A DNA stretch of 64,000 nt from Strix aluco (taxonomy: Eukaryota; Chordata; Aves; Strigiformes; Strigidae), in NCBI RefSeq assembly GCF_031877795.1, contig NW_027436631.1, positions 1-64,000 on the forward strand. The letters are read 5' to 3'. The translations under genes and the position numbers were made by a program. Shown in pieces: positions 34,297 through 46,113 of the stretch (positions are counted from its first letter, which is position 1; each line of letters opens with the position of its first letter). A model generated the notes under the pieces. That model was not told the DNA's origin, did no database searches, and worked only from the letters and a program-made list of their open reading frames with translations.

Positions 34297-36730
34297 ATAC
34301 TTTAAAACTAAACCCACGTAAAAAGTAAGTCCAAAGTTGACTCTTGCTTTTTTTTTTTTTTTTTTTTTTCTTTTTGAAATTGCTCAGGGTAGAAAACAGA
34401 ACACCTTAGAGAGAGAAAAATCCAGCCCTAAGCTAGCAGGCAGTGACTTCTCTGGAAGAATAAATGTCGAGACCTTAGTAGATAATTCAGGCAGCCGACT
34501 TAAAGGCTTCCCAGAGACAAGAGCCGTTTCCCAGCGCTGGGAACGCTTTCCTCGCCCCAGCGCTGCGAGCTGTGTGCGAGCGCGTGCCAGAGCGCCACGT
34601 GTATGTTTGGTTTCCTTTTTAATATCCTGCTGAGCGTACGGGAGCGGAGCGAGCCCGCGGCGCGGAGCGAGCCTGCGGCGCGGCGAGCCCGGACCTGGGC
34701 GGGCATGTGCCGGTTGTTTTCCCCGTACGCGGCGCGATAGAGGGCTGGGAAACGGGCGGCGTTTGTAAATCTGCCGCGAGATTGATCGAGGTGCCCTTTG
34801 GAAAACGTTTAACCACGAGGAGAGCTTGGCTGAAGGGAGCTGGTTGTTGCCCGGAGCGGGCACGGAGGAAGCCGGAGGCGCGGGCGGGCGGCGGTTGCGT
34901 TTCGGCGCCCAGATGCGGAGGGTGTTTGCTCGCAGGACCCTGGCGATAGCGCTGCAACGCCCGCACGGCGTTTTGGGGGGGGGCGTGGAGGGGCAGCCTA
35001 AGCCTCTGCTTCTCTTTCCTCTTCCCCACCAGGACAACAAAGGTGAAAAATCAAAGGAGAGGAGCAACACGTAGGGATGCGGCCGTGGGAATCCCAACGC
35101 CAGACTCGGCACCTCGGCCAGGAGGAAGCCGCGGCTCGGGAAAGGCTCCTTCCCTGTGCGTAGGTGAGGCAGCGGGATGAAACCAGCTGCACCGTCTTGT
35201 GCTCGGGGCCGGGCACCTTCCCGCTCTGGTTTTACCGGTGCCCTCCCGAAAACCATCTCGCCGCTGCTGATCTGCCCTCCTTCCCCCTCCCTCGCTGGGG
35301 CACAGAGGTCACCGAAAAATCAGCCCCCAGAGTCGGTCCTTGGCCACAAGTTCTCGCAACTTCTCTATTTTACTAAACGTCTGCCCTTTTCCCTCTCTAG
35401 GGTGTTAAACTCGACTGGCTTGATTGTGGTCTCTTGATTTTATTTAAGAAATGAACCAGCTCCTTCAGTAAAGCTGATTTGTTTCTTTTGGGTATTTTGA
35501 ATTTGTTTGTTTGGCTAACCGGAACGTAGCATCCCCTGCCCGCCGTGGAGACAGCCGATAAGTTAATTCTTCTTTTTAATTCTCTTTCTAAATTAGCAAG
35601 TTTATTTCTGCCTTTGTTTAAGCATAGGAAGGGCAGCTGCGCGATAGGAGTCTGTCAGGAACACGCTGGCTGCGCAGTCGCCGCTTAATTTAGAAGCTCC
35701 TCCTGTGGTTTTGTTTTTTTCCGAACGAGCCCCGTTGGTAACGTGTGTCGTTGGCACTTTCCGTCCGTGTGCGTGTGCGCGCTCTGGGCTCGCATCGGGT
35801 GGGAATCCGTGTGCAGGAGCACGGGGCAGCCCCCTTCCTCGCGGCACCGGGGGAGGCTTCAGAGGGGGGAGGTTTATGGGCGTCCAGGCACCTCGGCGCT
35901 GCCGGAGCAGCCCTGCCAGCAGATCAACCAGCCAGACAGGGCCGGCAGAGGAGCGGTTTGCTCCGAGCGCTTGGGTGTTGCTGCTGTGGAAGTGGAAGGG
36001 GGTGTTGTAACCCGCCCCGATGCAGCCAGCCTGGGCTCCCAGCCCTGCGCCTGCCACCACATCAACTGGCCTCCCCCCGCGGCCCTCAGCACCCTTATTT
36101 CACCCCCTCCCCGTTAAGCATCCGGAGGTCGATCGCGGCGGTGCCCGGCTGTGCCGCAGCGCGAGTCCCGCCGGTACCGCAGCAGGCGGAGCGGCTCCGG
36201 CTCCGGGCTTGGCCGCGTCCTCGCCTCCGTTTGCAAATCACGTTTGGAAACTTGGCACTGCCGGCCGCTCGCCCCGCGCCGGGGTGACGTGGGGCAGGGC
36301 CAGCTGCCAGCGCGGCGAGAGGGGGACGGCGTGGCCGCTCGGCCTCCGCGGCCCCATCTGCGGCGAGGGAGGGGGGCCCGGCGGCCCACCTGCGCGCTCT
36401 CCGGTCGAGCTCTTCCCCTGCATGCCCAGCTCTCCAGCAGAAATCCCGTCTTTGTTTGTTGTTTGTAACTCGATGACCTTTTGTACCTAATTTCAGATGT
36501 CAAAGCGCCGTTTTAAAAGCAGAAATCCCTTATGTTTTAAATGTAACTCGTTTCTCTGCCTTAAGGCTGAAATGTATCGTGAACATATCGGTCGCGTGAC
36601 TGAAGTCCTGGACCTTACAACACTGTGATGGGTTTTTGGTTTTTGTTGATTCGATTCCTGTCCCTTAGGAGTGCACATTTGTAACCAGCATTGTATCGGC
36701 ACGCGGATGAGAACACGTTTTAGAAAGTAG
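34297..36730 (+). other. CASC3: CASC3 3' UTR split by an intron (34325-35032)
   Basis: After the stop, exon 13 runs to a strong donor (AAAAA then GTAAGT, 34325). The next exon begins after the acceptor CCCCACCAG at 35033 with GACAACAAAGGTGAAAAATC. From memory the human CASC3 mRNA has a similar junction, AAAAA followed by a GAGGTGAGAA-like sequence. The final exon is about 1.7 kb. GCACATTTGTAACCAGCATT at about 36673 resembles the human transcript end, but I see no canonical AATAAA there. The 3' boundary is therefore approximate. Confidence 0.6.
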
Positions 36731-39400
36731 CCGGGCTCTCTCGTCTCTTTTTCCTCGTGCCGAGACCCTCGGGGACGGCGTCTCTTCCACCGCAGAAGCT
36801 CGGCCGCCTGCCGGGAGCCGCCATCGCTTTTCCAGGAGCTCCTGGGGGGACTGGGAGAGCGTTTCCTCGCCCCCAAGGAGCAGCTGCAGCCCGTCCCCGA
36901 GCCCAGCTCTGCCCCGCCAGAGCCCCCTCCTCTCCCCGCAGCCTCCTCGCTCGCTTACGGGGGAAGGAACAACTGGTGTGTGGGTGGTGCGGGAGCTGCC
37001 GCCCGCGCGCTTCTGTGCCACGACGCCTCCCTCCGCCTCGGCGCAGCCGCCCTCTGCCTTCCCACGGCGAACGGCGATGGGGTGGGGGGCGCAGACCCCC
37101 CCTCTGCACCCTCCCTGAGCACGGGGGTATGGAGGGAGCACCGCTGTGGGCTCGGGGCGGGATGCGGGCAGGGCCTGGCAGTGCCACACTGGGGGGGGGG
37201 TTGGGACGGCAGGGGGGCCGCAGCTCCCCCCCCACTTCGCATCCAGCCCCTTTCCTCTGTTCCCTGCCGGGTTGGGGTCCTGGAGCCCGTGAGGCAGCAA
37301 CCGTCGGCCTCCCGCCCCCACGGCCGCGCTGCCCCTGCCCTCAGCACCCCCCTGCCTCAGTTTCCCCCCCCCGGCAGAGGGCTCAGGGCTGAGCCGGGGC
37401 CAGCTCAGACCGTCGCAGGCACCTCGTGGAGGAGCTGCCAGGTGAGAAGCCCCTCAAGTGGGGGGCTCTCCCCTTCCCCCAAGTGCTGAGATCCCCCCTC
37501 CCCACGCTGCAGCTGGGAAGTGGGTTAAGGCGCTGGCTCGCGGAGGGATTTTTTTTTTTCCCTCGCTGTGATTTTTTTCCCTCCTACACAAGGTCTGTTT
37601 TGAGCAGTGCCTGGAGGCTTCGCACCCCCCGCTCGGCTGCCGGGGCGGGGGAAACGCAACGCGGCTGCAAATGGAGGCGCAGGCTTTGGGAGGGAAGCGC
37701 CTGCTCCAGATCCCAGCTCGTTAGGAGAAATAACAGCAAATTAATTAAGCTAATAACTCGCTCTGCACCAGCAGTGCCCCCCCTGTCCGTGCCGAGCTGG
37801 GGGAGAGGAGCTGGGCCGAGCCGGGATCTGGGGCGCGTTTCCCGGGGGCGAGCGCTGCCCCTCAATGCTCCGGGTCCCTCGCGCCGCCCCGCTCGGCCTC
37901 TCTGTGCCTCAGTTTCCCTCTGGCCTCCTCAGGCCTCTGCTGGGGGGAGAAGCCGCTCTCCCTGCGCCCGCAGCCCGGCCGGCCCCGCTTGCACCCGGGA
38001 CGGGGGAGCTCAGCCGGGTGGGAGGGTTTTGGGGTTCGGGGTGGGCTGTGGGGGGGCGCCGTGGGGCAGAGGAGGGCTGTGTCATCCCGCCGGGGCCCGT
38101 GCAGCCAGGGATGGGGACGTGGGGACACGATTTGCCGCTTTCCCGCGGCCGCAGGGATGGAGTTGCCAAGCAACTGCCGGGTGGAGGCGAAGCGGGAACA
38201 AAGCGGGAGCTGCTGGGACCCCCCCTGGTCCCTCCACCCCCCCAAACCCTCCGGGGCATCCCTGCCCGGGCAGCGGGGCGCAGCAGGGGTTACGGGGTCA
38301 CCCGCCGTGTCCCCCCCAGCCGTTGCCACCGTCCCAGCGCGGGGCTGTCGCTGGTTTGCAGGGAATGAACCCGGGCAGGTGGTGGGTGACTGGGGGGGGG
38401 GACACGGGGTCTGTCCCCCCCGTTGCTGTCACCACCGTGGTCATGCCCAGAGGGGTGAGGAGTGGGACACGGCCCTGGCACCTCCCCAGCCTCTCACAGC
38501 AGGGCCCGGGGCAGCGGGGCTGGGGCACGGTGGGTGCTGGGCACCCAGTGAGTGGGGGGCTCGGTCAGGGTGGGTGCTGGGCACCCAGTGGTCCGGGACA
38601 GGGTGGGTGCTGGGCACCCAGCGGGCGGGGGGCACGGTGGCTCTGCCCCAGGCGGGTGCCGCGTCCCACCCTGCCCTGCCCCGGTGCCTGCCCGGTCTTG
38701 CCGGCCCGGCAGGGCCTGTTCCCGGGCTGGCAGGCAGCGCGGGGCGGGGGGGGGGGGCAGGCAGCTGCCCCGGCCTGCCCGGCCCTGCCCGCGGGGCAGC
38801 CCTGGCCCCAGGGGTTACCCGCGCCGGGGTGGGGGGTCCCGCATCCACCCGCCGGCCCTTTCCCACGCTGCGACGGGATGCGGAGAGCTGGGCGGGGGGG
38901 GGGGCGGGTCACCCCACTCCTGAGGATGTGCCCCCCCGCGGAGGGGACACCGGGGAGGGACACCACGGTGGAGGGGGGGGACAGGACCGATCCCGTGTGC
39001 CCCAGGGCTGTCGGGGCGCTGGGCTGGCACGGGAGGGACCGGTGGGTGCGCTGGGGGCGTGACACGGGTGTGAGACGGCACGGGGGGGGGGGCGGAGCGT
39101 GTCCCTCTGTGGGGGTGTGCGATGGTGTGACGGGGGGGGGACAGGGACAGGGAGCGGGCTGTGCCCCCCCTGCCAGGCTGTACGGCGGCGGGGGGGGGGG
39201 GCGGGGGCTCTCCCGACGTGTCCCACCGATCGCGTGTGACGGTGCTGCGGAGGGGAAGAGGGGGGGGGGGTACGGGGGTGCGCAACGCATCGTCCGTGCG
39301 GGGCTGCTGGAGGTGGGGGGGGGATGTGACCGCCTGTCACCGCCGCGGCCGCACCCGCGTGTCACCGCATCCCCGGGACGGGTCCGCCCCCGGTCCCCGC
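36731..39400. other. Intergenic region between CASC3 and RAPGEFL1
   Basis: No gene was recognised. The very long plus-strand open frame starting at 37426 only becomes real at the RAPGEFL1 ATG (39628); upstream it has no family resemblance and lacks composition bias other than high GC. CpG density rises toward 39400. Confidence 0.6.
38529..38621 (+). repeat. Three copies of a 20-bp hairpin-forming repeat
   Basis: GGTGGGTGCTGGGCACCCAG occurs exactly at 38529-38548, 38569-38588 and 38602-38621, about 1.1 kb upstream of the RAPGEFL1 start. Each copy holds a 7-bp perfect inverted repeat (TGGGTGC / GCACCCA) with a 3-nt loop. The sequence between copies differs. Confidence 0.75.
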
Positions 39401-39586
39401 GCTCCGGGGCCGTTCCCGGGGCCGGGGGCGGGCAGGTGCCGGGGGCGGCGGCGGCGGCGGCGGGGCGGGGCGGCGGGGCGGGCGCTGGCGGCGGCGGGGC
39501 GCAGCGCGCAGCGGGCGGGGAACGGCGCCGGGGCCCGAGCCCGACCCGAACCGAGCGGAGCCGCCCCGCCGCCGCCGCCGCCGCCC

Positions 39587-39598
39587 ATGGCCCCCTGA
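39587..39598 (+). other. Minimal upstream ORF (Met-Ala-Pro-stop) before RAPGEFL1
   Basis: ATGGCCCCCTGA lies 29 nt before the main start, in a favourable context (G at +4, C-rich upstream). The 5' UTR here is a CpG-rich GCC-repeat sequence. A three-codon uORF so close to the main ATG would be expected to reduce initiation at it, if the transcript includes it. Confidence 0.5.
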
Positions 39599-39627
39599 GC
39601 CGCCGCCGCCGCCGCGCCCGGGCGGCC

Positions 39628-42600
39628 ATGAAGCCGCTGGAGAAGTTACTGAAGAAGCCGGGCTCGCACCTGCCCGCCCGCCCCGCCGCCGCCCCGGCAC
39701 CGGCACCGGGGCAGGGATCGGCACCGGCACCGCGGCGGCAGAGCCTGTCGCGCCCGCCCGCGTCCCCCGAGGAACCGGCGGGGCCGGCGGGGCCGCAGCC
39801 GGGGGGCGAGGGCCGGTGGTTGGAGCTACGACCGCCCGAGGCTCCTCTCCGCTCCCCCGAGGAACCGTCCCCGGCTGGCGACCGGGACCGGGAGCCGCCG
39901 AGCCCGGAGCCGCCGCCCGCCGCCCGCTGCTGCTGCGGTTGCGGCTGCGCCCCCGCCGCTCCCGCCCCCCCCGAGCGGCTCCTGGCCGCGCTCCTGGAGC
40001 GGCTGCCGGCGGACGGCGGGCACGGCCGCGGCTGCGGAGCAGGTACCGGGGGTCGGGGCGGGGGGAGGCGGCTGCGGGACCCCCGGGAGCGCGGCGCCGG
40101 GGGGCGCGATGCGGCGGTGGGGGGCGGGTGCCCGGGTGGGCGCGCTGCGCTGGGGGATGCGCTGGTGGGTGACGGGGGGGGGTGTGACACCGGGGTGGGT
40201 GGCAAGGTCAGGCTGGTGACACCGGGCCGGGGGTGGCGGGGGTCTCCCGGGGCATCACCCCGCGCTGCGGCGGAGGGGCTGGGCGGGGGCAGCACCGGGG
40301 CCGGCGGAGGCCGAGGTTGGCCGGACACCGGCTGCGCCGCACCGCGCAGGGCCGGCAGCCTCCCGCTCGGTTAATCTTTAACATTTTCCCGGTGCTAAAA
40401 TTAGCCCCGATGGGAGCCGCAGCGGAGCGGGGGGGGGACGGGCGGACGCCCCTTCCCTCCGGCACAGGCTTCGCGGTGCCCCCCCCCCCCCCCTCCCCGC
40501 GGCCCCCGCGTGGTTTCGGGTGCGCGGAGCTGGGTGCAGGCGGGTTCCCACGCTCGGGGGTCCCGGCTCCGGCCGATCCCGCGAGGCTGCTGGGTCGGGG
40601 GGCACCCAGGGGGCAGCGGGGACCCCCCAGCCCGCCGCCAGCCTCACGCTCCAGGGACACGCAGGGCCGGGGTGGGGCTCACCCACGGACACGAGGGAGC
40701 CCGTCGGGTAGGAGCGAGATGGGACTGGCAGCGCCCGGCTCTGCCTGCACCAACACGCTGCCAGGCCCGGCCCTGCGGTGCCCGGGCTGGCGGGGGGGGG
40801 GGGGGGGACGACAGGAGGCAGCCTGGGGGTCCAGAGGCTCCCACCAGCCACACTCGCCCGGCGTGGGAAAGCCGTCCCTGCGTGGGGGATGGTGTGGGTG
40901 CTGCAGAGAGACGGGGAAACTGAGGCAGGGATGGGGGGGCTGCAGGGATGGGGGGGGGCAGTTGACTCCTTCTGTTCCCCCGGCAGAGCCCGGGAGGGGG
41001 CTGCACCCGGGGCAGGGGGGGCTGGGGGCCGTGTACCTGCACCCCCCCCACGCTGCCGGTGTCCTGACACAGGACGCTGGACGTGGGACACCGTCCCGGC
41101 AGCGCTGGGGGCTGGACGGGGGGGGGCGGTGGGTCCAGCCTGTGCCCCAGAGCGTCGTGTCCCGCTTTCGGCGGCAGCTCGTCCCCTGCGGGCGCGGTGG
41201 TGCCAGGGGAGCCTCAGCCCCGGCTCGGCACAGATCCGCGGCCGGGTTAATGGGTCAGGGCCCAGGGGGCGGCCAGGGGGACGCTCTGCACGGCCCCTCC
41301 CGTGGGGACAGATCCTGAGGCCTCGGAAGGGCCCAGTGGGGACACTGGGGTCCCACCACGGTGCCCCTGGGGCACCTGTCTGCCCCGGGGACCCGCTGAG
41401 GGCCCAGGGTCGAGGGTTGCTCGGTGCTGGGCGAGGGAGCAGTGCCTCGTCCAAAGGTCGCGGCGGTGGCTGGGTGCTGGCGCTGACGGGCACCGTCACC
41501 ACGATCGGCCCCTGGCTCCCAGGGCCGGAGCCACCTGTGCTGGCCCAGAGAGCCCAGCTGCGGGCCCCGGCGCCGTGTGCCCTGAGCGCGGCTGCCCGAA
41601 GAGTTGCTGCTGCTGCCTGCCTCAGTTTCCCCGTTGCCCTGAGCCGTGTCCCCGTTTGCCTGCAGCCGGGCTCTCGCCGGGGACAGCGGGCGTGCCGGGG
41701 CGTCGCGGCTCAGGTCCTGCCCTGCCACGCTGCTCCCGGGACCCGGCTGCCCCGCGGGGCTGGGAGCGGGTCTGTGACTCAGCGCTGGGCGCGGGGAGGG
41801 GGGGGGGGTGCTCGGCGTGGGGTTCAGCGTCTCCCGGTGTCACCCTGGGAACTGGCATCGCTCCTCTCGGCCTCCCGCTCTGCCGGGCGCGGGGGCTTCA
41901 GGAGGGGTATCGGCAGAGGGGGGGCTGTGTGGGGTGGGGTGGGGTGCCCACGCCTGCCCCCCCGTCTCCCCCAGAGTCGCTGCTGGACGACATCGTGCTC
42001 ACACACTCGCTCTTCCTGCCCACCGAGCGCTTCCTGCAGCAGCTGCACCAGCAATATCCTTGGGGGGCACGGGGAGAGGGGGGCAGCGGCTGGGCGGGGG
42101 GTGCCATGAGGGTGGAATGAGGACGGGTCTGAGGTTGGGCATGAGGAGGGCACCGGGGTGCAGTGAGGGGGGGCACAAGGGTGAGCATGAGGGTGGCGCA
42201 AGGGTGAACATGAGGGTGCAACCAGGAGGGTGTCGGGGTGGGCGTGAGAGTGCCACGAGGGTGACAAAAGGGTGGCACAAGGGTGGGCACGGGGTTGTAA
42301 GGAGGAGGGGGGCGTGAGGAGGGCAGCAGGGTGCCATGGGGGGGCACACGGGAGCAGCAAGGAGGGACTTGGGGTGCCATGAGGGTGGGCGTGCAGGTTT
42401 GGGCGCAAGGTGGGCAGCGGGGTGTCACCGGGGTGGGCAGAAACACGCTCCCAAGGGGTGCTGGGGCGCAGCGGGTGCCCGGGGTCCCTCCCTGCTGTGA
42501 CACCTCCTTGACGGTGCCACCTTCGTGCTGGCGGTGGGCAGCCCCCCGCCGCGCTGGGAGGAGGGGGCCGGGCTGCGGCGCAAGCGGGCAGTGCTGGCCG

Positions 42601-45600
42601 TGCTGCTGCATTTCCTCGAGACCTACAAGGGGCTGCTGCAGGAGGAGGAGAGCGCCGGGAAGGTGATCAAGGTGGGTGTCGTGTCCCCCCCACTTCTCGT
42701 GGCCCCCCCCAGACCCCTGCTCTGAGCCCCTCTCACCCCCCCCAGGAGCTCTACCTGCTCATCATGAAGGACACGTCCCTCTACCATGACCTGGAGGATG
42801 AAATCCTGAAGCTGCACCAGCTCGTGGAGACCGTGGAGCTCAAGTGAGTGGGGGGGGGGTGGGGGTGGTGGGCAGGGGGTCCCCAGAGGGGTCAGGGAGC
42901 TCCCACAACAAGGGGTTGTGGTCCTTGGGGATGCCCAGAAATTGGGGGGGGTCATTAGCTCATCAGCAGCCCTTTGGTAGTGAGCAAGGACCCGGGGGGG
43001 GGGGGGGGGCTCTGGCAGAGCACCCTGGCAGGGCTTGGGGTGCAGCACCCGAGGGTGCTGGCCATGCCGGGGCCCCCGCCTGACCCCGCGCCGGTGCCGC
43101 AGGGTGGCCGACGAGACGCCCCCCCCGAACAAGCAGGTGAAGCCGCTGTTCAGGCACTTTCGCCGCATCGACTCGTGCCTGCAGACGCGGGTGGCTTTCC
43201 GGGGCTCGGACGAGAGTGAGTGACCGCAGCCGGGTGCCGGGATGGGTGCTGGGTGCCAGGATGGGTGCTGGGATGGGTGTCAGGTGCCAGGATGGGTGCT
43301 GGGTGCCAGGATCCCCTCCCTGGCCTGCTGGTGGCTGCAAGCGGCCGTGCCCGTGCCTCAGTTTCCCCAATCGGGGCTCCGGCGCACCCCGGGGAGGTGC
43401 GTGGGGTCCGGTGTGGCCCTGACGCCCCCCCCCGCCTTCTCCCCAGTTTTCTGCCGCGTGTACATGCCCGACCACTCGTACGTCACCATCCGCAGCCGCC
43501 TCTCGGCCTCGGTGCAGGACATCCTGGCCTCTGTCACCGAGAAGCTGCAGTACTCAGAGGAGCAGAGCGCCCGCGAGGACGCCCTCATCCTCGTCACCAT
43601 GGCCTCGTCCGGAGGTGCCCGTGGGGCTGGGAGGTGGGGGGGATGCGGGCAGGGGTGGGGGTCTGGCTGGCGCTGATCCCCTGCCTGCACTCTGCCCACA
43701 GAGAAAGCGGTGCTGCAGCCCAGCGAGGAGTGTGTGTTCACCACGCTGGGCATCAACAGCCACCTCTTCGCCTGCACCAGGGACACCTTCGACTCCCTGG
43801 TGAGCACTGCGCCGGGGACCCCCCCAACGCCTGCGCGGCCACGGTGACCCCCTGGGCAAAAGAGGGGGGGACCATCCTGCGGGACCCTCATGGTGCTGAG
43901 CATCCCCGTCCCCACGTCCCCTCGCAGGTGCCGCTGCCCGAGGAGATCCAGGTGGTCCCGGGGGACACGGAGATTCACCGCGCGGAGCCGGAGGAAGTCG
44001 CCAACCACCTCACGGCCTTCCACTGGGAGCTCTTCCGCTGCATCCACGAGGTGCTGGAGGGGGGCGGATGGACTGGGGGGCTGGCGGGGGGGCTCCCCCA
44101 TAGCGGAGGGACCCTGACGATGTGCGTGTGTCCCCCCTGCAACCCCCCGGCAGCTGGAGTTCGTGGATTACGTGTTCCACGGGGAGCGGGGCCGGCGGGA
44201 AACGGCCAACCTGGAGCTGCTGCTGCAGCGGTGCAGCGAGGTGCAGCACTGGGTGGGCACCGAGCTGCTGCTCTGCGAGTCGCTGGGCAAGCGCGCCCAC
44301 CTCCTCAAGAAGCTCATCAAGATTGCTGCCATGTGAGTGGGGGGCTGGGGGCGTTGTGGGGGGGGTCCCTCTTGCCTGCCCCTCACCTTCTGTGTCCCCC
44401 CCCCGCCCGCAGATGCAAGCAGAACCAGGACATGCTTTCCTTCTACGCCGTCGTCATCGGGCTCAACAACGCCGCCATCAGCCGCCTGCGCCTCACCTGG
44501 GAGGTAAAGAGGCCGTGGGGTGTCCCAGGTCCCCCCCCGGGTGCTCCTGGGCCCCCCCTAGATACTCATGACCCCCGCCTTGGGCTTGTCTTGCAGAAAC
44601 TCCCGGGGAAATTCAAGAACCTGTTTCGGAAGTTCGAGAACCTGACGGTGAGAGGTGCCGGGGCACCCCATGGGTGTTGGGGGACCCCCCGGGGGTGTTT
44701 GGGGAGCGGGTGGGCAGGAGGTGTCTCGGGGTGTCCTTGCCCCCATCCAGGCCACCAGTGGCAGCCACAGCCCTGTGCCCATGGGTGGGTGTGGGGGGGG
44801 TCCAGGGCAGGCTGGGCAGGGTGCTGGCACCCATTGGGAGCTGCCCCCCAGCCCTGACCCCCCCGTTGTCCCCCCAGGACCCCTGCAGGAACCACAAGAC
44901 CTACCGGGAGGTGCTGGCTAAGATGAAACCCCCCCTCATCCCCTTCGTGCCGCTCATCCTCAAAGGTGAGGGGGGCACGGGGGGCTGCCTGCACCCCATG
45001 CGGGCTGGGGTCCTGCTGCCGCCCCACGGGGCCCCCCCTCACCCCCGGCTCGCCCCCAGATCTGACCTTCCTGCACGAAGGCAGCAAGACCCTCCTGGAC
45101 GGGCTGGTCAACGTCGAGAAGCTGGTGGGTGCCCCTTGCTGGGGGCGGACATGACCGAGGGACCCCCGGGGGGAGACCAGGGAAGGGGGACCCCACCGAG
45201 GGGCTGGGGCCCTCCTGACCCTGCTGTGGGGTGGGGGCTCTGGGAGGTGCCGGGGTCCCTGGGGTGCAGGATGGCATCCCCGGGGTGCAGGGGTGGGGGT
45301 CCCTGGCAGTGGGTACACCCCAGGGTGCGCAGCAGCGTCCCAGAGGGAGAGGACTGTCCCCAGGGTCCTGGGAGGGCCAAGTGGTCCCTGGGGGGCCTGG
45401 CAGGGTCCCGTGGGGCTGGGGGCTGACCGGGGGGGTGCTCTCTGCCCCAGCACTGCATCGCCGAGAAAGTGAGGACCATCCGCAAGTACCGGAGCCGCCC
45501 GCTCTGTGAGTACGGGGTGGGGGGGGCCGGGACCCCCGCAGCCATGGCCGGGCGGGGGCGAGGGGCCAGCGCTGCGGGAGGGGGCTGAGCCCGTGGGGTG

Positions 45601-46113
45601 GAGGGGACGTGCATGGCCCTGCCAGCCCTGGTGCTGGCCCTGAGGGACCGGGATGTGTCTGGACCTCCATCCCTACCTCCCTGCATGCCTTCATCCCCGC
45701 GTCCTCATCCCCGCGTCCTCATCCCCGCATCCCCGCATCCTCATCCCCGCATCCCCATCCCTTCATCCCCGCGTCCCTGCATCCTCATCCCCGCATCCTG
45801 TATCTTCATCCCCGCATCCCCATCCCTTCATCCCTTCATCCCCCCATCCCCATCCCCACATCCCTTCATCCCTGGATCCCCGCATCCCCATCCCTTCATC
45901 CCCGCGTCCTCATCCCCATTCCCGCATCCCCCTCCCCCTCCCGGGGGCTGCATGCTCCTGCCCCCCCCCGGCACTGACCCCCCCCCAGGCCTGGAGCTGG
46001 AGGCCTCCCCCAGCCAGCTGCAGACCAAGGCCTACGTGCGGCAGCTGCGGGTCATCGACAACCAGAACCTGCTCTTCGAGCTCTCCTACAAGCTGGAGCC
46101 CGGCAGCCAGTGA
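39628..46113 (+). CDS. RAPGEFL1: RAPGEFL1, Rap guanine nucleotide exchange factor-like 1, complete, 15 exons
   Basis: Ras-superfamily GEF-like protein; exchange activity is inferred from family. Exons: 39628-40042, 41975-42053, 42521-42671, 42746-42843, 43103-43215, 43447-43614, 43702-43799, 43928-44050, 44154-44332, 44413-44503, 44597-44647, 44878-44965, 45060-45124, 45451-45505, 45989-46113. Sum 1899 nt, 632 aa (human 662), phases consistent. The start MKPLEKLLKK matches the family; the rest of exon 1 is Pro/Ala-rich and divergent. A REM-like helical region (about 139-235) contains DDIVLTHSLFLPTERF and LLHFLETYKGLL. A ubiquitin-like/RA-type segment lies at about 286-350 (CRVYMPDHSYVTIRSRL). 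The RasGEF domain (about 375-630) has ANHLTAFHWELFRCIHE, SFYAVVIGLNNAAISRL, KFKNLFRKFENL and VPLILKDLTFLHEG. No cyclic-nucleotide domain is present. Intron 2 is AT-AC. Confidence 0.97.
42054..42520 (+). other. RAPGEFL1: U12-type AT-AC intron in RAPGEFL1
   Basis: Exon 2 ends ...CTGCACCAGCA and is followed by ATATCCTTGG, which matches the U12 5' splice site (ATATCCTT) exactly. The 3' end has TCCTTGAC (42505-42512), close to the U12 branch consensus TTCCTTAAC, then AC at 42519-42520, 9 nt after the branch A. Joining gives CAG CAC TTC GTG (Gln-His-Phe-Val), which aligns with human HQYFV and keeps the frame. No GT donor near the end of exon 2 gives that join. Most of the 467-bp intron is a minisatellite of about 20-bp GAGGGTGGCACAAGGGTG-type units (about 42100-42440). 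Confidence 0.9.
43222..43312 (+). repeat. RAPGEFL1: Short tandem repeat in RAPGEFL1 intron 5
   Basis: About five copies of GGGATGGGTGCTGGGTGCCA-like units of 15-22 bp in tandem, directly after the exon ending at 43215. Nothing coding is seen. Confidence 0.7.
45670..45935 (+). repeat. RAPGEFL1: CATCCCCG/CATCCCTT microsatellite in RAPGEFL1 intron 14
   Basis: Irregular tandem copies of CATCCCCG, CATCCCTT and CATCCCCGCGTCCT, of 8-14 bp. They fill most of the intron before the last exon (45989). Confidence 0.8.

Noticed and set aside
34826-35074. Alternative CASC3 coding end through the exon at 35033 (DNKGEKSKERSNT)
   Set aside because: Exon 13 reaches a stop before its donor, so the 35033 exon is 3' UTR when exon 13 is included. 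Skipping exon 13 is not supported.
37426-39627. Long plus-strand open frame in phase with RAPGEFL1 exon 1
   Set aside because: The conserved protein begins at MKPLEKLLKK (39628). The upstream part has no family similarity, and in-phase reading is expected by chance in GC-rich DNA.
42054-42120. Read-through of RAPGEFL1 exon 2 past 42053
   Set aside because: The continuing frame is repeat sequence and loses the conserved FVLAV continuation. The U12 splice explains it better.
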